DNA of 64,000 bases from Adiantum capillus-veneris (Eukaryota > Streptophyta > Polypodiopsida > Polypodiales > Pteridaceae), in assembly GCA_014529385.2 (NCBI GenBank), contig CM043959.1:63875753-63939752 (forward strand). Reading direction: 5' to 3'. The position numbers were made by a program, and so were the translations under genes. How positions within the stretch are numbered: the first letter of the stretch is position 1; each line of letters begins with the position of its first letter. Below the pieces are notes generated by a model. It worked only from the letters and a program-made list of their open reading frames with translations, was not told the origin of the DNA and did no database searches. This document shows positions 42,473 to 52,392 of this stretch, in pieces.

Positions 42473-42910
42473 TTAAAGGTATAGTGTCAATACATTAGGT
42501 GACTCTGCAAGTTCACCTTCTTCCATCCACTTAGCATCCATAGGTGGATAATTCCTGAGCCTCACCAAGTAGCGTCTAGCAACCTTTCCTTTTACTTTTC
42601 TTTCCCTATGTGCCAGTATTTGTTCAGGAATCAAGATTTCATCAAGTTCCTCAACTTCAGGCTCATCCTTAGCTGGCATATCCTCTGGCACATCTCCCAC
42701 GAAGGGTCTAATAAGAAGACTCACATGGAAAGCATTGTGAATCTTCCAACTGTCAGGCAATTTCAGCCTATAGCTAACATCGCTGATATTATCTGTCACT
42801 TGAAAAGGCCCATAATAGCGCATACTCAGCTTTGGAAACAACCGTTCACTCCCCTTACGCTTCTTTAACCTTGCCTTTTGAAACCACAACAATGCCCAAA
42901 CGGGTAGTCC
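42473..42910 (-). pseudogene. Chromovirus fragment: integrase end plus chromodomain
   Basis: The minus-strand frame reads 'LLWFQKARLKKRKGSERL', 'RYYGPFQVTDNISDVSYRL', 'SWKIHNAFHVSLLIRPFVGD' and a chromodomain, 'EILIPEQILAHRERKVKG' followed by 'RRYLVRLRNYPPMDAKWMEE'. It ends 'SPNVLTLYL' at a stop. It is a close relative of the full chromovirus at 29-37 kb but keeps the segment deleted there. Upstream coding (RT, integrase core) is missing: homology stops near 42910, where LINE copy A begins on the + strand. Confidence 0.88.
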
Positions 42911-42939
42911 CCATATGCGATCATGGATGAGGACATAGT

Positions 42940-45900
42940 GCATTATTCTCAAATGGAAATGACTTTAATGCAAGGACAGAATCGTTGCAAGCTTCCTTTT
43001 TTGAAACCTCTGCGGCTGATTTTCGAGAATATGATAATGTGGATCTCGGGATTAAGAGAGTCTCGCAAGATAAAGGGATATGCACAGTTTATGGCATTTA
43101 TCTTTTAGAGATGGGGGCTACGCATGGACTAGCCATTCTTAATGGCATAGCCAGATGGCCACACTCAGGAGGGTTCACATGTTATACGCACCGTAATGGC
43201 TCTAGTACGGTGGACTATATACTTACACCGCTTGACATCATCCCACGCATTCGGGAGCTTTCAGTGTCACCGAGGCTTATTGGGGCTGCTATTGATCATG
43301 CTTATTTGTCCTTTACGCTAGATTGTCGCTACTCTATGCACTCCATGCCTACCCAACAGGGTCATTCATATCCCAGATATCACTTTACAAAGAAAACTGA
43401 AGAGGTATACACATCTGAAATTTTCAGATTGTTATCAATAGTGGACCCCAATGTTTCTTTGACAGAGTTGACGCAACAACTTACAGGTGCTCTCCATGCA
43501 GCCGCAAATACAGCCTTTCCCCACTCTCGTAGTACGGGAAGAGAAAGTAAGGTTACTAGACCCCGAAATAGCTGGTACGATGATGAATGTTGAGAGATGA
43601 GGACCAAACTTTGTAGAGAGGTAGCGACAGGGATCATTACACATAGACAGCCACAAATAACTTTTCGACGCTTGTAAGGCGAAAGAAGCGCACCTTTCTA
43701 GCCCGCCTTGAGCAGGAGTTGTATGAGTTGTTTTTAAGTCGGGACTCCAAAGAAGCATGGCTGCGAGCTCCCATACCCATTACCTCTACAGAGACTTGGG
43801 GGTAGTATGCGACTAGTTTAGATACGGTACCAGATCAGCCCCCTTTACCATTGCCCTCGGGGGCCCGTCCTCAGACATGTGCATTCTTTATTGAGAGCAT
43901 GATGCATGCAGCCATTGATAGATTACACACAGGCCGAGCATATGACCATGAGGGGCTGGCTGCTGAACATTTGCAGCATGCACAAGGTACTTTGGCACGC
44001 TTGCTGGCAAACATGTTTAACAGAGCCGTAGTTGAGGGCTTCCCCGAGAGTTGGAGCTCTAACATTATTGTGCCGATTTTCAAGACGGGGGATCCTACAT
44101 CACCTGGTAACTATCGCACAATTATGATATGTCATACATTGGCTAAGCTTTATGCTTCTGTGCTTGAACATGAGCTCGGTCGATGGGTAGAGAAAGAGGG
44201 TGTAAGAGCACGTGGGCAAGCTGGATTCAGAAGAGGCTTTGCTACCCTTGATCACATATTTACTCTTCGAGCCATCATTGAGGAAGGTCAAGCTCGTGGG
44301 CAACGTATCTATTGTTACTTTGTCGACTTCCACAAAGCCTTCGACATAGTGCCTAGAGCAAGGATGATGCGTAGACTGTATGATCTTGATGTCCCAAGTG
44401 AGATTACATGGGTATCCTTGCACTATACGAGACAGTAACAGGTAGAGTGCGCACAACTGAAGGCCTTTCAGAGATTATTAACATTGGAGTGAAACAGGGT
44501 TGTCCACTCTCCCCTACTCTCTTTGGCATGTATATTGATGAGTTTTCAGATTATATTGACAGAGATGGAGACAGAGGTGCACTGTTATCAGGGACTTGGA
44601 TACCCTTTCTGTTATGTGCATATGATCTTGTGCTCATTTCCGGATCACCAGAAGGGCTATCAGCGCCAATGTTTCTATATGGTGAAGAAGAGGTGGAGCT
44701 GGCTGAGAACTACACTTACTTAGGGGTTGTCTTTACAGGACCCTCCTTCTCCATGAGAGAGGCAGCAACCGCTAGAATTACACGAGGATATGCAGCCCTT
44801 GCACATTTGGAACAGATGTGTTCATTAGTACAGTTCCAAGAGCCCCGAACTAAGCTATGGCTGTTTGATACGCTGGTGACATCCACACTGTTGTATGGAG
44901 TTTAGATCTAGGGACCTAGTCTTGATCACCGCATGCGATCTGGAGAAACCTCTGACGGGTGGAGGGGGATGGAGAAACCACTTGTCACTATGATCTCCAA
45001 GCTGCTCCGTTGCAAGGCAGCAACACCCCATGAGATTGTTAGAGCAAAATTGGCAGCTACTCCGATGGTGGTTGAGGCACTTACCATGTCAGTTATGTAT
45101 GTACATGGCTTGTGGGATTTGCCATCTCATCGCTACGCTAGATTGGCCTTCGAATCATCCCGCCAACTAGCTTTGGGAGGCGACTCCAGATGTTAGTATG
45201 CACAGATGTCAGTGTGGTTTCAGTTACATGGTTTCCCGATGGACAGATTGGCACCTTTTCAGTACTCCCTGGACGCACCATCGCTCGCACTGACTCGACC
45301 GGAGATCAACAGGATAGTCAGACAGGATCTTACACAGCTCGATACACAGAGGACCTGGCTGAACCCCCCTCAGGAGTTGGGAAAGAAAATGGCTTTTTAT
45401 AGAGAGCAGTTTCTTCACACTTCCGAGGATGGTTTCGTGGTATGGCCGAGTTACATGGACTCACACCTCTCGCACGGGCTCTGATGCGTGATAGGTCAGC
45501 TCCGCACTTCCTCTCATCAGCTACATATAGACACAGGGAGATACTCTTCGACACCCGCAGAGAAGCGGATATGCGAGCTCTGTGACATTGAGCCAGAGAC
45601 GGAGGAGCACTATATCAACCGATGTCCAGTGTATTATGAGATTAGGGGACGTTTCCATTCTCTCTTCAGAGATGGCTTTGGACCCTTGTCTAGGGTGATG
45701 GATTACAGTGATCAGAGATGTCTTGGGCTTTTCCTGTTGGAATTACGGCGACACAGAGAGGACTTACTGCAGAGGATGAGGTACTCTAGGCGGGGGGCCA
45801 TCCAGAGGCCAGTCACAGACTACTTCCAGAGTGGCCTCCCTCAGGCAGCAGACTACACGACAGCCCGACTCGCATCACGCGGGACTCTGCTAGAGAGAGC

Positions 45901-46011
45901 CACAGAGATTAGCAGATCCCGACGCCCACGGCCTCCCCGTAGATTACGCCGCCGTTCTGTCTACCATCGACGTATTCAGGCTATCATTGGGAGACACAGA
46001 GCGACTCCTAC
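42940..46011 (+). pseudogene. LINE A ORF2: endonuclease (partial), RT, C-terminal knuckle
   Basis: The endonuclease C-half begins 'NDFNART' and includes 'GFTCYTHRNGSSTVDYIL' and 'AIDHAYLSF', the metal- and DNA-binding end of an exonuclease-endonuclease-phosphatase fold. RT follows: 'IVPIFKTGDPTSPGNYRTI', 'GQAGFRRGFATLDHIF', 'CYFVDFHKAFDIVPRARM' (catalytic D) and 'GVKQGCPLSPTLFGMYID'. The second catalytic box reads 'LLCAYDLVLIS', with Tyr instead of the first Asp. The C-terminus has CELCDIEPETEEHYINRC (C-X2-C-X8-H-X4-C). At least five stops or frameshifts are present (TGA ~43591, TAG ~43803, shifts near 43670, 44440, 44900). About 100 bp between the active site and 'LAENYTYLG' is deleted relative to copy B. 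Confidence 0.9.
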
Positions 46012-47234
46012 TGTCACGTGACACATCCCAACCCTATGTGTCCGTGGACAAGCTACACCACAGCAGGGTTCAATCAGTTTAGTCAGTTTAGATTAGCAGT
46101 GATCTGGCACTTTTGTGAGTCTATTCGTAGACCGTGCATGCCCAGTCACTTAGCATAGATGCATATCCTCTGGTTGCACACAATATGATCATCGGAATTC
46201 CCATCGGAATCCATTAGCATCAGTTAGGGGAATTTTCCAGTGCATTTAGCCTATTTTCCTATTTTTTGGTTATTTTCACTTATTATTTTTAAGTGACTTT
46301 CCAACAAAAGTAGGTAGGGCAATTTTGCTAAGTTAATATATAAGCAAACCCAAGTTAACACTTTCTGGGAGAAGAGGCAGTAGGAGCTTCCCGCTCAATA
46401 GGCAACTTCTCAGCAGTACCCCCCTCAGCATCAAGATCCCATCGCCATTCTTTCCTAGCCCTTGGCGTTTTTCACAGCATCAGCCTCGTCTTGAAGCTTC
46501 CCCTTCTGGTGACAGTTCCTACAGTACCATTCAGCCAAGTGTTTTTCTTCGCCAGCCAGCCCAACAACAGATCTCAGCCTTTTGCTACTTCAGCCCATGA
46601 TCAGCGTTTTCTTCAGCAATTCAGCAAAATGCTAACGCTAACAACTGCTGCCCATTGCAGCATTTTCAGCATGGAATAGACCCCCAGATTCAGCGTTTTT
46701 AACCTGCTGTGCCAGCGTTTTCAGCCAAGGAAACATCTCCAAAAATGCAGCCTAAAGAGCAGGTCATTCAGCGGTTTTGATCATCAATTCAGCCCCGACT
46801 AAGACAGTCATTTTCAGCCATGAAAACAGCCATAAAAGAGTCATTTTCAGCCACCGAAACAGTCCCAGAATTCAGCGATTAGAAGATCTCAGATTTCAGC
46901 CATCAAGTTGTCGTCGTCATTACCGTCGTCGTCATCGGCATAGTCCATTGCATACGCATTGTACACCTTTGTGCAATCAAAGTAGACCACTCTCGTCGAC
47001 GAGAGTGGGGCCTTTGGAGGAGGGTTTTACAAACTGTCGGGTGTCGTATCTCTTCTCTCTCCTTCTCTCAGTCTCATTCACTTGCACGCACAATATCCAC
47101 TCACTTTGTTCGTGATCATAGCATTCTCCATAAGACGGAAAGCTCTCTCTTTCCCTAAAGAACTAAAAGGAACCTTGAGCAATAAAGATCACTAATCTTG
47201 AGAAAATGCAACATTCATTCCTCTGCACCTAACA
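46012..47234 (+). repeat. 5' LTR of the passenger element
   Basis: It begins TGTCACGTGACACATCCC and ends GCACCTAACA before the primer-binding site. It is dense in short TTCAGC/TTTCAGC words between about 46480 and 46910. A TATA-like TTAATATATAAGC lies at 46332. It is highly similar to 50564-51794. Confidence 0.93.
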
Positions 47235-47235
47235 T

Positions 47236-47247
47236 TGGTATCAGAGC
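47236..47247 (+). promoter_or_regulatory. Primer-binding site, initiator tRNA-Met type
   Basis: TGGTATCAGAGC, the standard complement of the 3' end of plant initiator methionine tRNA, two positions after the LTR end. Confidence 0.95.
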
Positions 47248-47588
47248 TTTGGAAGTGTTCTGCATTAGTCAAGGAAAGAACCACAATTTTTTTTTTTTGC
47301 TTGTTGCGATCGCACGAACCAAAGTTTACTTGGGCGTGGCGATTCCTAATTGTGTTTTGTTGAAGAGTGACAGGAATCGCAAGAAAGAAGGGCTTGTCCA
47401 GCCTCCCCTTGTGTCTCTTTTTACTCATTGAGAGCGGACCGTGCACTTAGCGGCCGGCCAATCGACGTGAGGTGGGAAAAAGCAACCTTGGTGTGAGTGC
47501 AAGGCCGCCAAGGGGTACGCCCGCAGAAAAGGGTAGAACTCGGGTGAAGAGAAGATCCTTCTCCAACGCGATTTGCAAGCAAAAGAAC

Positions 47589-47741
47589 ACCTCAAGAACC
47601 TCAAGATTCTCAAGAACCAAAGATTCTCACGAATCAAGGACCTCAAGAACCTCAAGATCCTCAAGAACCCAAGATTCTCACGAATCAAGGATCTCAAGAA
47701 CCTGAAGACCCTCAAGAACCCAAGTTCCTCGCGAGCTTAAG
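47589..47741 (+). repeat. 51-bp unit x 3 in leader
   Basis: Units at 47589-47639, 47640-47690 and 47691-47741. They are built on CTCAAGAACC sub-repeats and the block AGATTCTCACGAATCAAGG; the third copy is more diverged. The unit is 17 codons long, so it would expand without shifting a frame, but it ends 18 bases before the gag ATG at 47760 and contains no long host frame. Confidence 0.92.
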
Positions 47742-47759
47742 ACCCCAAGATCATAGTGC

Positions 47760-48757
47760 ATGGTCGTCACCCGAAGCGGAATGGATACTTCGCATATAGG
47801 TGATGAGCATGAGAGAGGCGACGAAGACTCGTTCCCACCCAGAGATGATCTCTTCAACCCTCCCTCTTTGCCATCTACGCCAAACCCTATGGAGGCAGTG
47901 GTCAAGCAGATGATGGCCATGATGGATAGACAAGAAGCAAATCGTCTTGCTCTTGCCGCAAAACAAGAAGAAAATCGACTTGCTTTTGAACGCGAGCGCG
48001 ATGAACAAGAGGCTCAAAGGGAGATTCGTCATCAAGAATTTATTTCCCACATCCTAGCCTCGAAGACCGAACCACCCAAAGATCGTGGAAGTTCGTCAAG
48101 TGGCGCAAGCCACGCTGCAGATTCCAACCATCCAGTTACAGAAAAGTTGATTTTCAATAAGTATGACGGTAAGATGGATGCTACAGTGATTCATTCTTGG
48201 TTGCATCAATTTAATGCTTATTTTGCGACAACTAAGAAAACAGGAAATAGCAAAGTTTTGACGGCAACTATGTATCTTGCCGGTGATGCCATAAATTGGT
48301 ACCACGCATGGCAAGAGGCACAGCTAGCCGTGCACCTAGAGGTAGCCGACGATGTCACGCCAAGACAAGCTCAAGGCGTGGTTTATGCCACCTCAGTACC
48401 TTGCATGATTGAAGGACGATTGACGCGCTCTCAAGCAAAATGGTATGCCGGTTATGTCTTTTTCTAATCGTGTTTTGTAGCTAGGTATCCAACTACGCAT
48501 GTCGGATGATGAGCGCAAAGAGGCTTTTCTCTTTGGATTGGACAAGTATATCAAGTACGATGTCGAGATACTCGATCCAATCGATCTTAACAAGGTGGTA
48601 GCAATTGCTCTCGCACAGGAGATGAAGCACAACAAGGGAAAGCCTTAGGAGAACAAGACTTCCACAAGTACCTCGCAGACTTCGCAGACTCCTCAGAACG
48701 GTAAGCACGGTAAGAATGATAACTCTTTTAACGATCTTCCAACAGTATCTCAATAAA
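47760..48757 (+). pseudogene. Gag of the passenger element (frameshifted)
   Basis: ATG 47760 opens 235 codons. First comes a disordered, charged region with 'PNPMEAVVKQMMAMMDRQEA' and an Arg/Glu/Gln-rich helix. Next is the capsid core 'KLIFNKYDGKMDATVIHSWL', 'YFATTKKTGNSKVLTATMYL' and 'GDAINWYHAW', a clear retrotransposon Gag pattern. TAA at 48465 interrupts. The C-half, 'RMSDDERKEAFLFGLDKYI' and 'DLNKVVAIALAQEM', is legible to about 48650 in another frame, ending near a TAA at about 48755. Confidence 0.85.
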
Positions 48758-48762
48758 GAATT

Positions 48763-50552
48763 CTTCCAATGAATCTAAGGGTAAGGCTAACACAATTGCT
48801 AAACCTAAGCTTACTCCAGATGAAAAGGTAGCACAAGGAATTGTAGGAGGATACATCACTTCGGAAGAACAAAGCACTTATTCTAAGGAAGGTCGTTGTT
48901 TTCATTGTCACATTAAGGGTAACATAAAAAGAACATGTCCTAAGCTTGAGTCGAATGAATCTAAAGAACCCACAACACCCACTACATCTGTCAATGCAAT
49001 GAATGATAACACGATTGTGCCCAAAGTTTCTCAGGACCCTCCCATTGATGATTCTCTCATTAAATGTTATGGTCGTACGTCAGGGCACCGTTTTGTTATA
49101 TTGTTTGACCCAGGTAGTATGCATGATTTGATCAGTTCCTCTCTTGTTGAGAGAGCCCGTCTCGAAGTTAGTTCGAGATCTCCTATCGAGGTCTCTGGCT
49201 TTCGTCCTGGTATGGACGCTCTCATCACGGAGGAGTGCCTTGATGTGTTGTTTGCAACTCAACAGACTGCCTTCACTAGAAGATTTGTTGTTTCTCCTCT
49301 CTCAGGATGTGATATGATTTTGGGCATTCGATGGTTTCGTGAGACTAACGCTCTCATTGATTTTGAGGCTAACACTTTAACTCTCAATGCCAAAAGTGAT
49401 TCTCCTACTGTCTTTCATGGAGTGGACATTGCTCCTTCTCCATCTCTCATTGCTAATATGCAGGACAAGGTTGAAAGGATTCGGGATAAGGAGATTCTCT
49501 CAATCTCTTTTTCTCCACAGCATGATACACAGGACTTGCATGATTATGAGAAGCATGATGATTTGAAGGATAATGATTTGCATGATGATTTGGATGGAAA
49601 AGACAAGCATGATGTGATTGTTCACAAGGATGATGTGTTAGTTACTGCTTTTTCTAGCGAAGCTAACCTCGTTGTAGATTCGATCAATCACCAAGAATCG
49701 ATCTTGGCTTTCGAGCCGAGGTCCACAAATCCCTCACAAGAAGATTTGATAGATCTGGAAGAAGCGATCTTGGCTCTCGAGCCTTGGTCCAAAGAGCCAT
49801 CACAGGAAGTATTATGTGTTCGCATGATTGATACGCACGCATTGTTCGAGTGTTTCATTCGTGAAGGTTTCCTGTATTTTAGTCAGCATCGTTATGTGAT
49901 CCCTTTTCCTAGGCATGACATATTGTATGTTGAGCACGTTTCTCTCATGGATGCGCACGAATGTATGCGGATTGTTCATGAAAAGTTGAAAAGTTTGTAT
50001 GTAAGGAAGTCGCATTCCATGTTTCTTCCTTGGCATGATACAGTTTCCGAAAGAGCACATGATAGTATGAGCACCAAGCATGGGCATTTCCATAGTGATT
50101 TGCCACCGTTGATTGATTTTGATCAAACAAAAAGGATTCGACCTCGCTGTTTGTATGTGTTTGATGAACGGATTGTCACTCCATCTATATGTTCATCTAC
50201 TTTGCATACGCAGTCTTTAGAGAAGACAAGATTCTTTTCCTTCACTTTACATGGAATGGGTATATTCATGATTTTGTGTTGGAGATGGTTTCAGGAATTT
50301 TCAGCCATGGAGATTCTTGAAGATGAAAGAAGCACGACTCTAGAAGAAGTTGAAGCAAGGACGGAGATTCAGAAGACTTTGAGTCGCTTTCGGCGTGGCC
50401 CAAAGAAGCAAGCGTTGCAGACCTTTATGAAGTTCAAGTACCGCACGACCCACACATCAGAGTGGGCCGGCGAAGAGTCCCTTCCAGGATTCCGGATGCT
50501 GTTGGCGATCTCCCTCGACGCCATACAGTTCGGTACCAGTACCTCACTTTGA
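48763..50552 (+). CDS. Zinc knuckle, protease, His/Asp-rich region and chromodomain-like end
   Basis: A single open frame; the first ATG downstream is 48999, but coding similarity begins earlier, so it was probably expressed by frameshift from Gag. The knuckle CFHCHIKGNIKRTC (48897) has Asn where the zinc-binding His should be. The retroviral-type aspartic protease follows: 'HRFVILFDPGSMHDLISSSL' (49087), with D-P-G at the active site, and 'GCDMILGIRWF' (49308), the flap/helix end. Then about 330 residues without RT motifs: repeated HDD/DLHD words (~49530-49620), a pair of related segments 'ESILAFEPRSTNPSQEDL' and 'EAILALEPWSKEPSQEVL' (49690-49810), and Cys/His-poor filler. The end, 'ARTEIQKTLSRFRRGPKKQ', 'FMKFKYRTTHTSEW' and 'EESL', reads as a diverged chromodomain. 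Confidence 0.72.
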
Positions 50553-50563
50553 AAAGGAGGGGA
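50551..50563 (+). promoter_or_regulatory. Polypurine tract of the passenger element
   Basis: GAAAAGGAGGGGA directly before the TG of the 3' LTR. It overlaps the stop of the long frame. Confidence 0.9.
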
Positions 50564-51794
50564 TGTCACGTGACACATCCCAACCCTATGTGTCCGTGGA
50601 CAAGCTACACCACAACAGGGTTCAGTCAGTTCAGTCAGTTTAGATTAGCAGTGATCTGACACTATTGTGAGTCTATTCGTAGACCGTGGATGCCCAGCCA
50701 CTTAGCATAGATGCATATCCTCCGGTTGCACACAGCATGATCATCGGAATTCCCATCAGAATCCATTAGCATCAGTTAGGGAAATTTTCCTGTGCATTTA
50801 GCCTATTTTCCTATTTTTTGGTTATTTTCACTTATTATTTTTAAGTGACTTTTCAACAAAAGTAGGTAGGGCAATTCTGCTAAGTTAATATATAAGCAAA
50901 CCCAAGTTAGCACTTTCTGGCAGAAGACGCAGCAGGAGCTTCCCTCTCAACAGGCAACTTCTCAGCAGTACCCCCCTGAACATCAAGATCCATCGCCATC
51001 CTTTCCTAGCCCTTGGCGTTTTTCACAGCATCAGCCTCGTCTTGAACCTTCCCCCTTTTGGCGACAGTTCCTACAGTACCATTCAGCCCAGCGTTTTTCT
51101 TGCCAACAACGCCAGCCAACCCAACAACAGATCTCAGCGTTTTGCTACTTCAGCCCATGATCAACGTTTTCTTCAGCAATTCAGCAAACTACTAACGCTA
51201 ACAACTGCTGCCCATTGCAGCGTTTTCAGCATGGAATAGACCCCCAGATTCAGCGTTTTTAACCTGCTGTGCCAGCGTTTTCAGCCAAGGAAACATCTCC
51301 AAAAACGCAGCCTAAAGAGCAGGTCATTCAGCGGTTTTGATCATCAATTCAGCCCCGACTAAGACAGTCATTTCCAGCCATGAAAACAGCCATAAAACAG
51401 TCATTTTCAGCCACCGAAACAGTCCCAGAATTCAGCGATTAGAAGATCTCAGATTTCAGCCATCAAGTCGTCGTCGTCACCACCGTCGTCGTCATCGGCA
51501 TAGTCCATTGCATACGCATTGTACACCTTTGTGCAATCAAAGTAGACCACTCTCGCCGATGAGAGTGGGGCCTTCGGAGGAGGGTTTTACAAACTCTCGG
51601 GTGTCGTATGTCTTCTCTCTCCTTCTCTCAGTTTTATTCACTTGCACGCACAATATCCACTCACTTTGTTCGTGATCATAGCATTCTCCATAAGACGGAA
51701 AGCTCTCTCTTTCCCTAAAGAACTAAAAGGAACCTTGAGCAATAAAGATCACTAATCTTGAGAAAATACAACATTCATTCCGCTGCACCTAACA
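50564..51794 (+). repeat. 3' LTR of the passenger element
   Basis: Same ends as the 5' LTR (TGTCACGTGACAC ... GCACCTAACA), about 1,231 bp, followed by the CCTAC duplication. Confidence 0.93.
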
Positions 51795-51940
51795 CCTACG
51801 AGGTTCCTCACAGAGCAGGAGATTGATATCGTGATGCAGAGACCCATGAGAGAGTTCATGTGATGACAAAGGATAGGACCATGCCTAGTAGGGCACCTCT
51901 CCTACACCAGCCATTTCGAGCTCAACACGCTGCTCTTATA

Positions 51941-51944
<4 letters not shown>

Positions 51945-51976
<32 letters not shown>
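51945..51976. repeat. Poly(C)32 in LINE A 3' region
   Basis: Thirty-two C between 'TTATATAA' and 'TTTCTAGTGG'. Absent from the corresponding part of LINE B. Confidence 0.95.
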
Positions 51977-52129
51977 TTTCTAGTGGCTCAGCTTTTACTT
52001 CAATACTTTATTTTTGTATTAGATACTTTGACACACCTGATGAGGATGTGATGTATTGGTCTCATAGGTCTTTTGTAGACGTTAATAAACATTTCATTTC
52101 ATTTGTGTGTGTGTGTGTGTGTGTGTGGG

Positions 52130-52392
52130 CGAGCAGCTTGCCAAGGGCGAGGACGAGGGCCCTAACCGGGTGAAGGACGAGGGCGAGCTGCTGCCAAGGG
52201 CGAGAGCTAGCTATCTACCAAGGGCGAGGGCTAGAAGAGCCAAGGGCGACGAGACGAGACCAGCCTACCAGGGCGAGGACGAGAGCAGTCAAGACAGCCA
52301 AGACGAGGGCGAGGACTTGGTGACGAGGGCGGAGGCCAGACCTCTGCTGGTGAGGGCCTTGACTCAGTGCTTGCTTTGTTCTTCTCTCTTGG
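52130..52392 (+). promoter_or_regulatory. LINE B 5' UTR, GGGCGAGGACGAGGGC repeats
   Basis: A GC-rich stretch made of variants of AAGGGCGAGGACGAGGGC, with spaced copies near 52143, 52173, 52195, 52218, 52242, 52271 and 52304. This is a marked compositional change from the AT-rich surroundings. LINE 5' UTRs usually carry an internal promoter, and these units are the best candidates here. Confidence 0.6.

Larger units (their letters stand above)
46012..51794 (+). mobile_element. Non-autonomous chromovirus-like LTR element without RT/integrase
   Basis: It carries 5' LTR 46012-47234, primer-binding site TGGTATCAGAGC, leader with a 51-bp triplication, gag, zinc knuckle, protease, a long His/Asp-rich region, a chromodomain-like end, polypurine tract and 3' LTR 50564-51794. 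Target duplication CCTAC occurs at 46007-46011 and 51795-51799, inside LINE A. Only 3.3 kb of internal DNA exists, and RT, RNase H and integrase are wholly absent. The 517-codon protease-chromodomain frame is nevertheless uninterrupted, suggesting selection or recent activity as a passenger of an autonomous chromovirus. Confidence 0.9.
42921..52104 (+). mobile_element. LINE copy A, 5'-truncated and split by an LTR element
   Basis: It begins inside the endonuclease domain at the position equivalent to ~53990 of LINE copy B, runs to 46011, is interrupted by the LTR element 46012-51794, and resumes at 51795 (repeat of CCTAC). The 3' end carries 'GGTCTCATAGGTC', 'GACGTTAATAAACATTTC' and the tail CATTTCATTT at about 52104, matching the end of copy B. 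5' truncation is the usual result of incomplete target-primed reverse transcription. Confidence 0.88.

Noticed and set aside
46777-47115. Protein-coding frame in the LTR (repeated in the other LTR at 51337)
   Set aside because: Both copies arise because the LTRs are duplicated; there is no recognisable domain, and composition reflects TTCAGC words and CGTC repeats.
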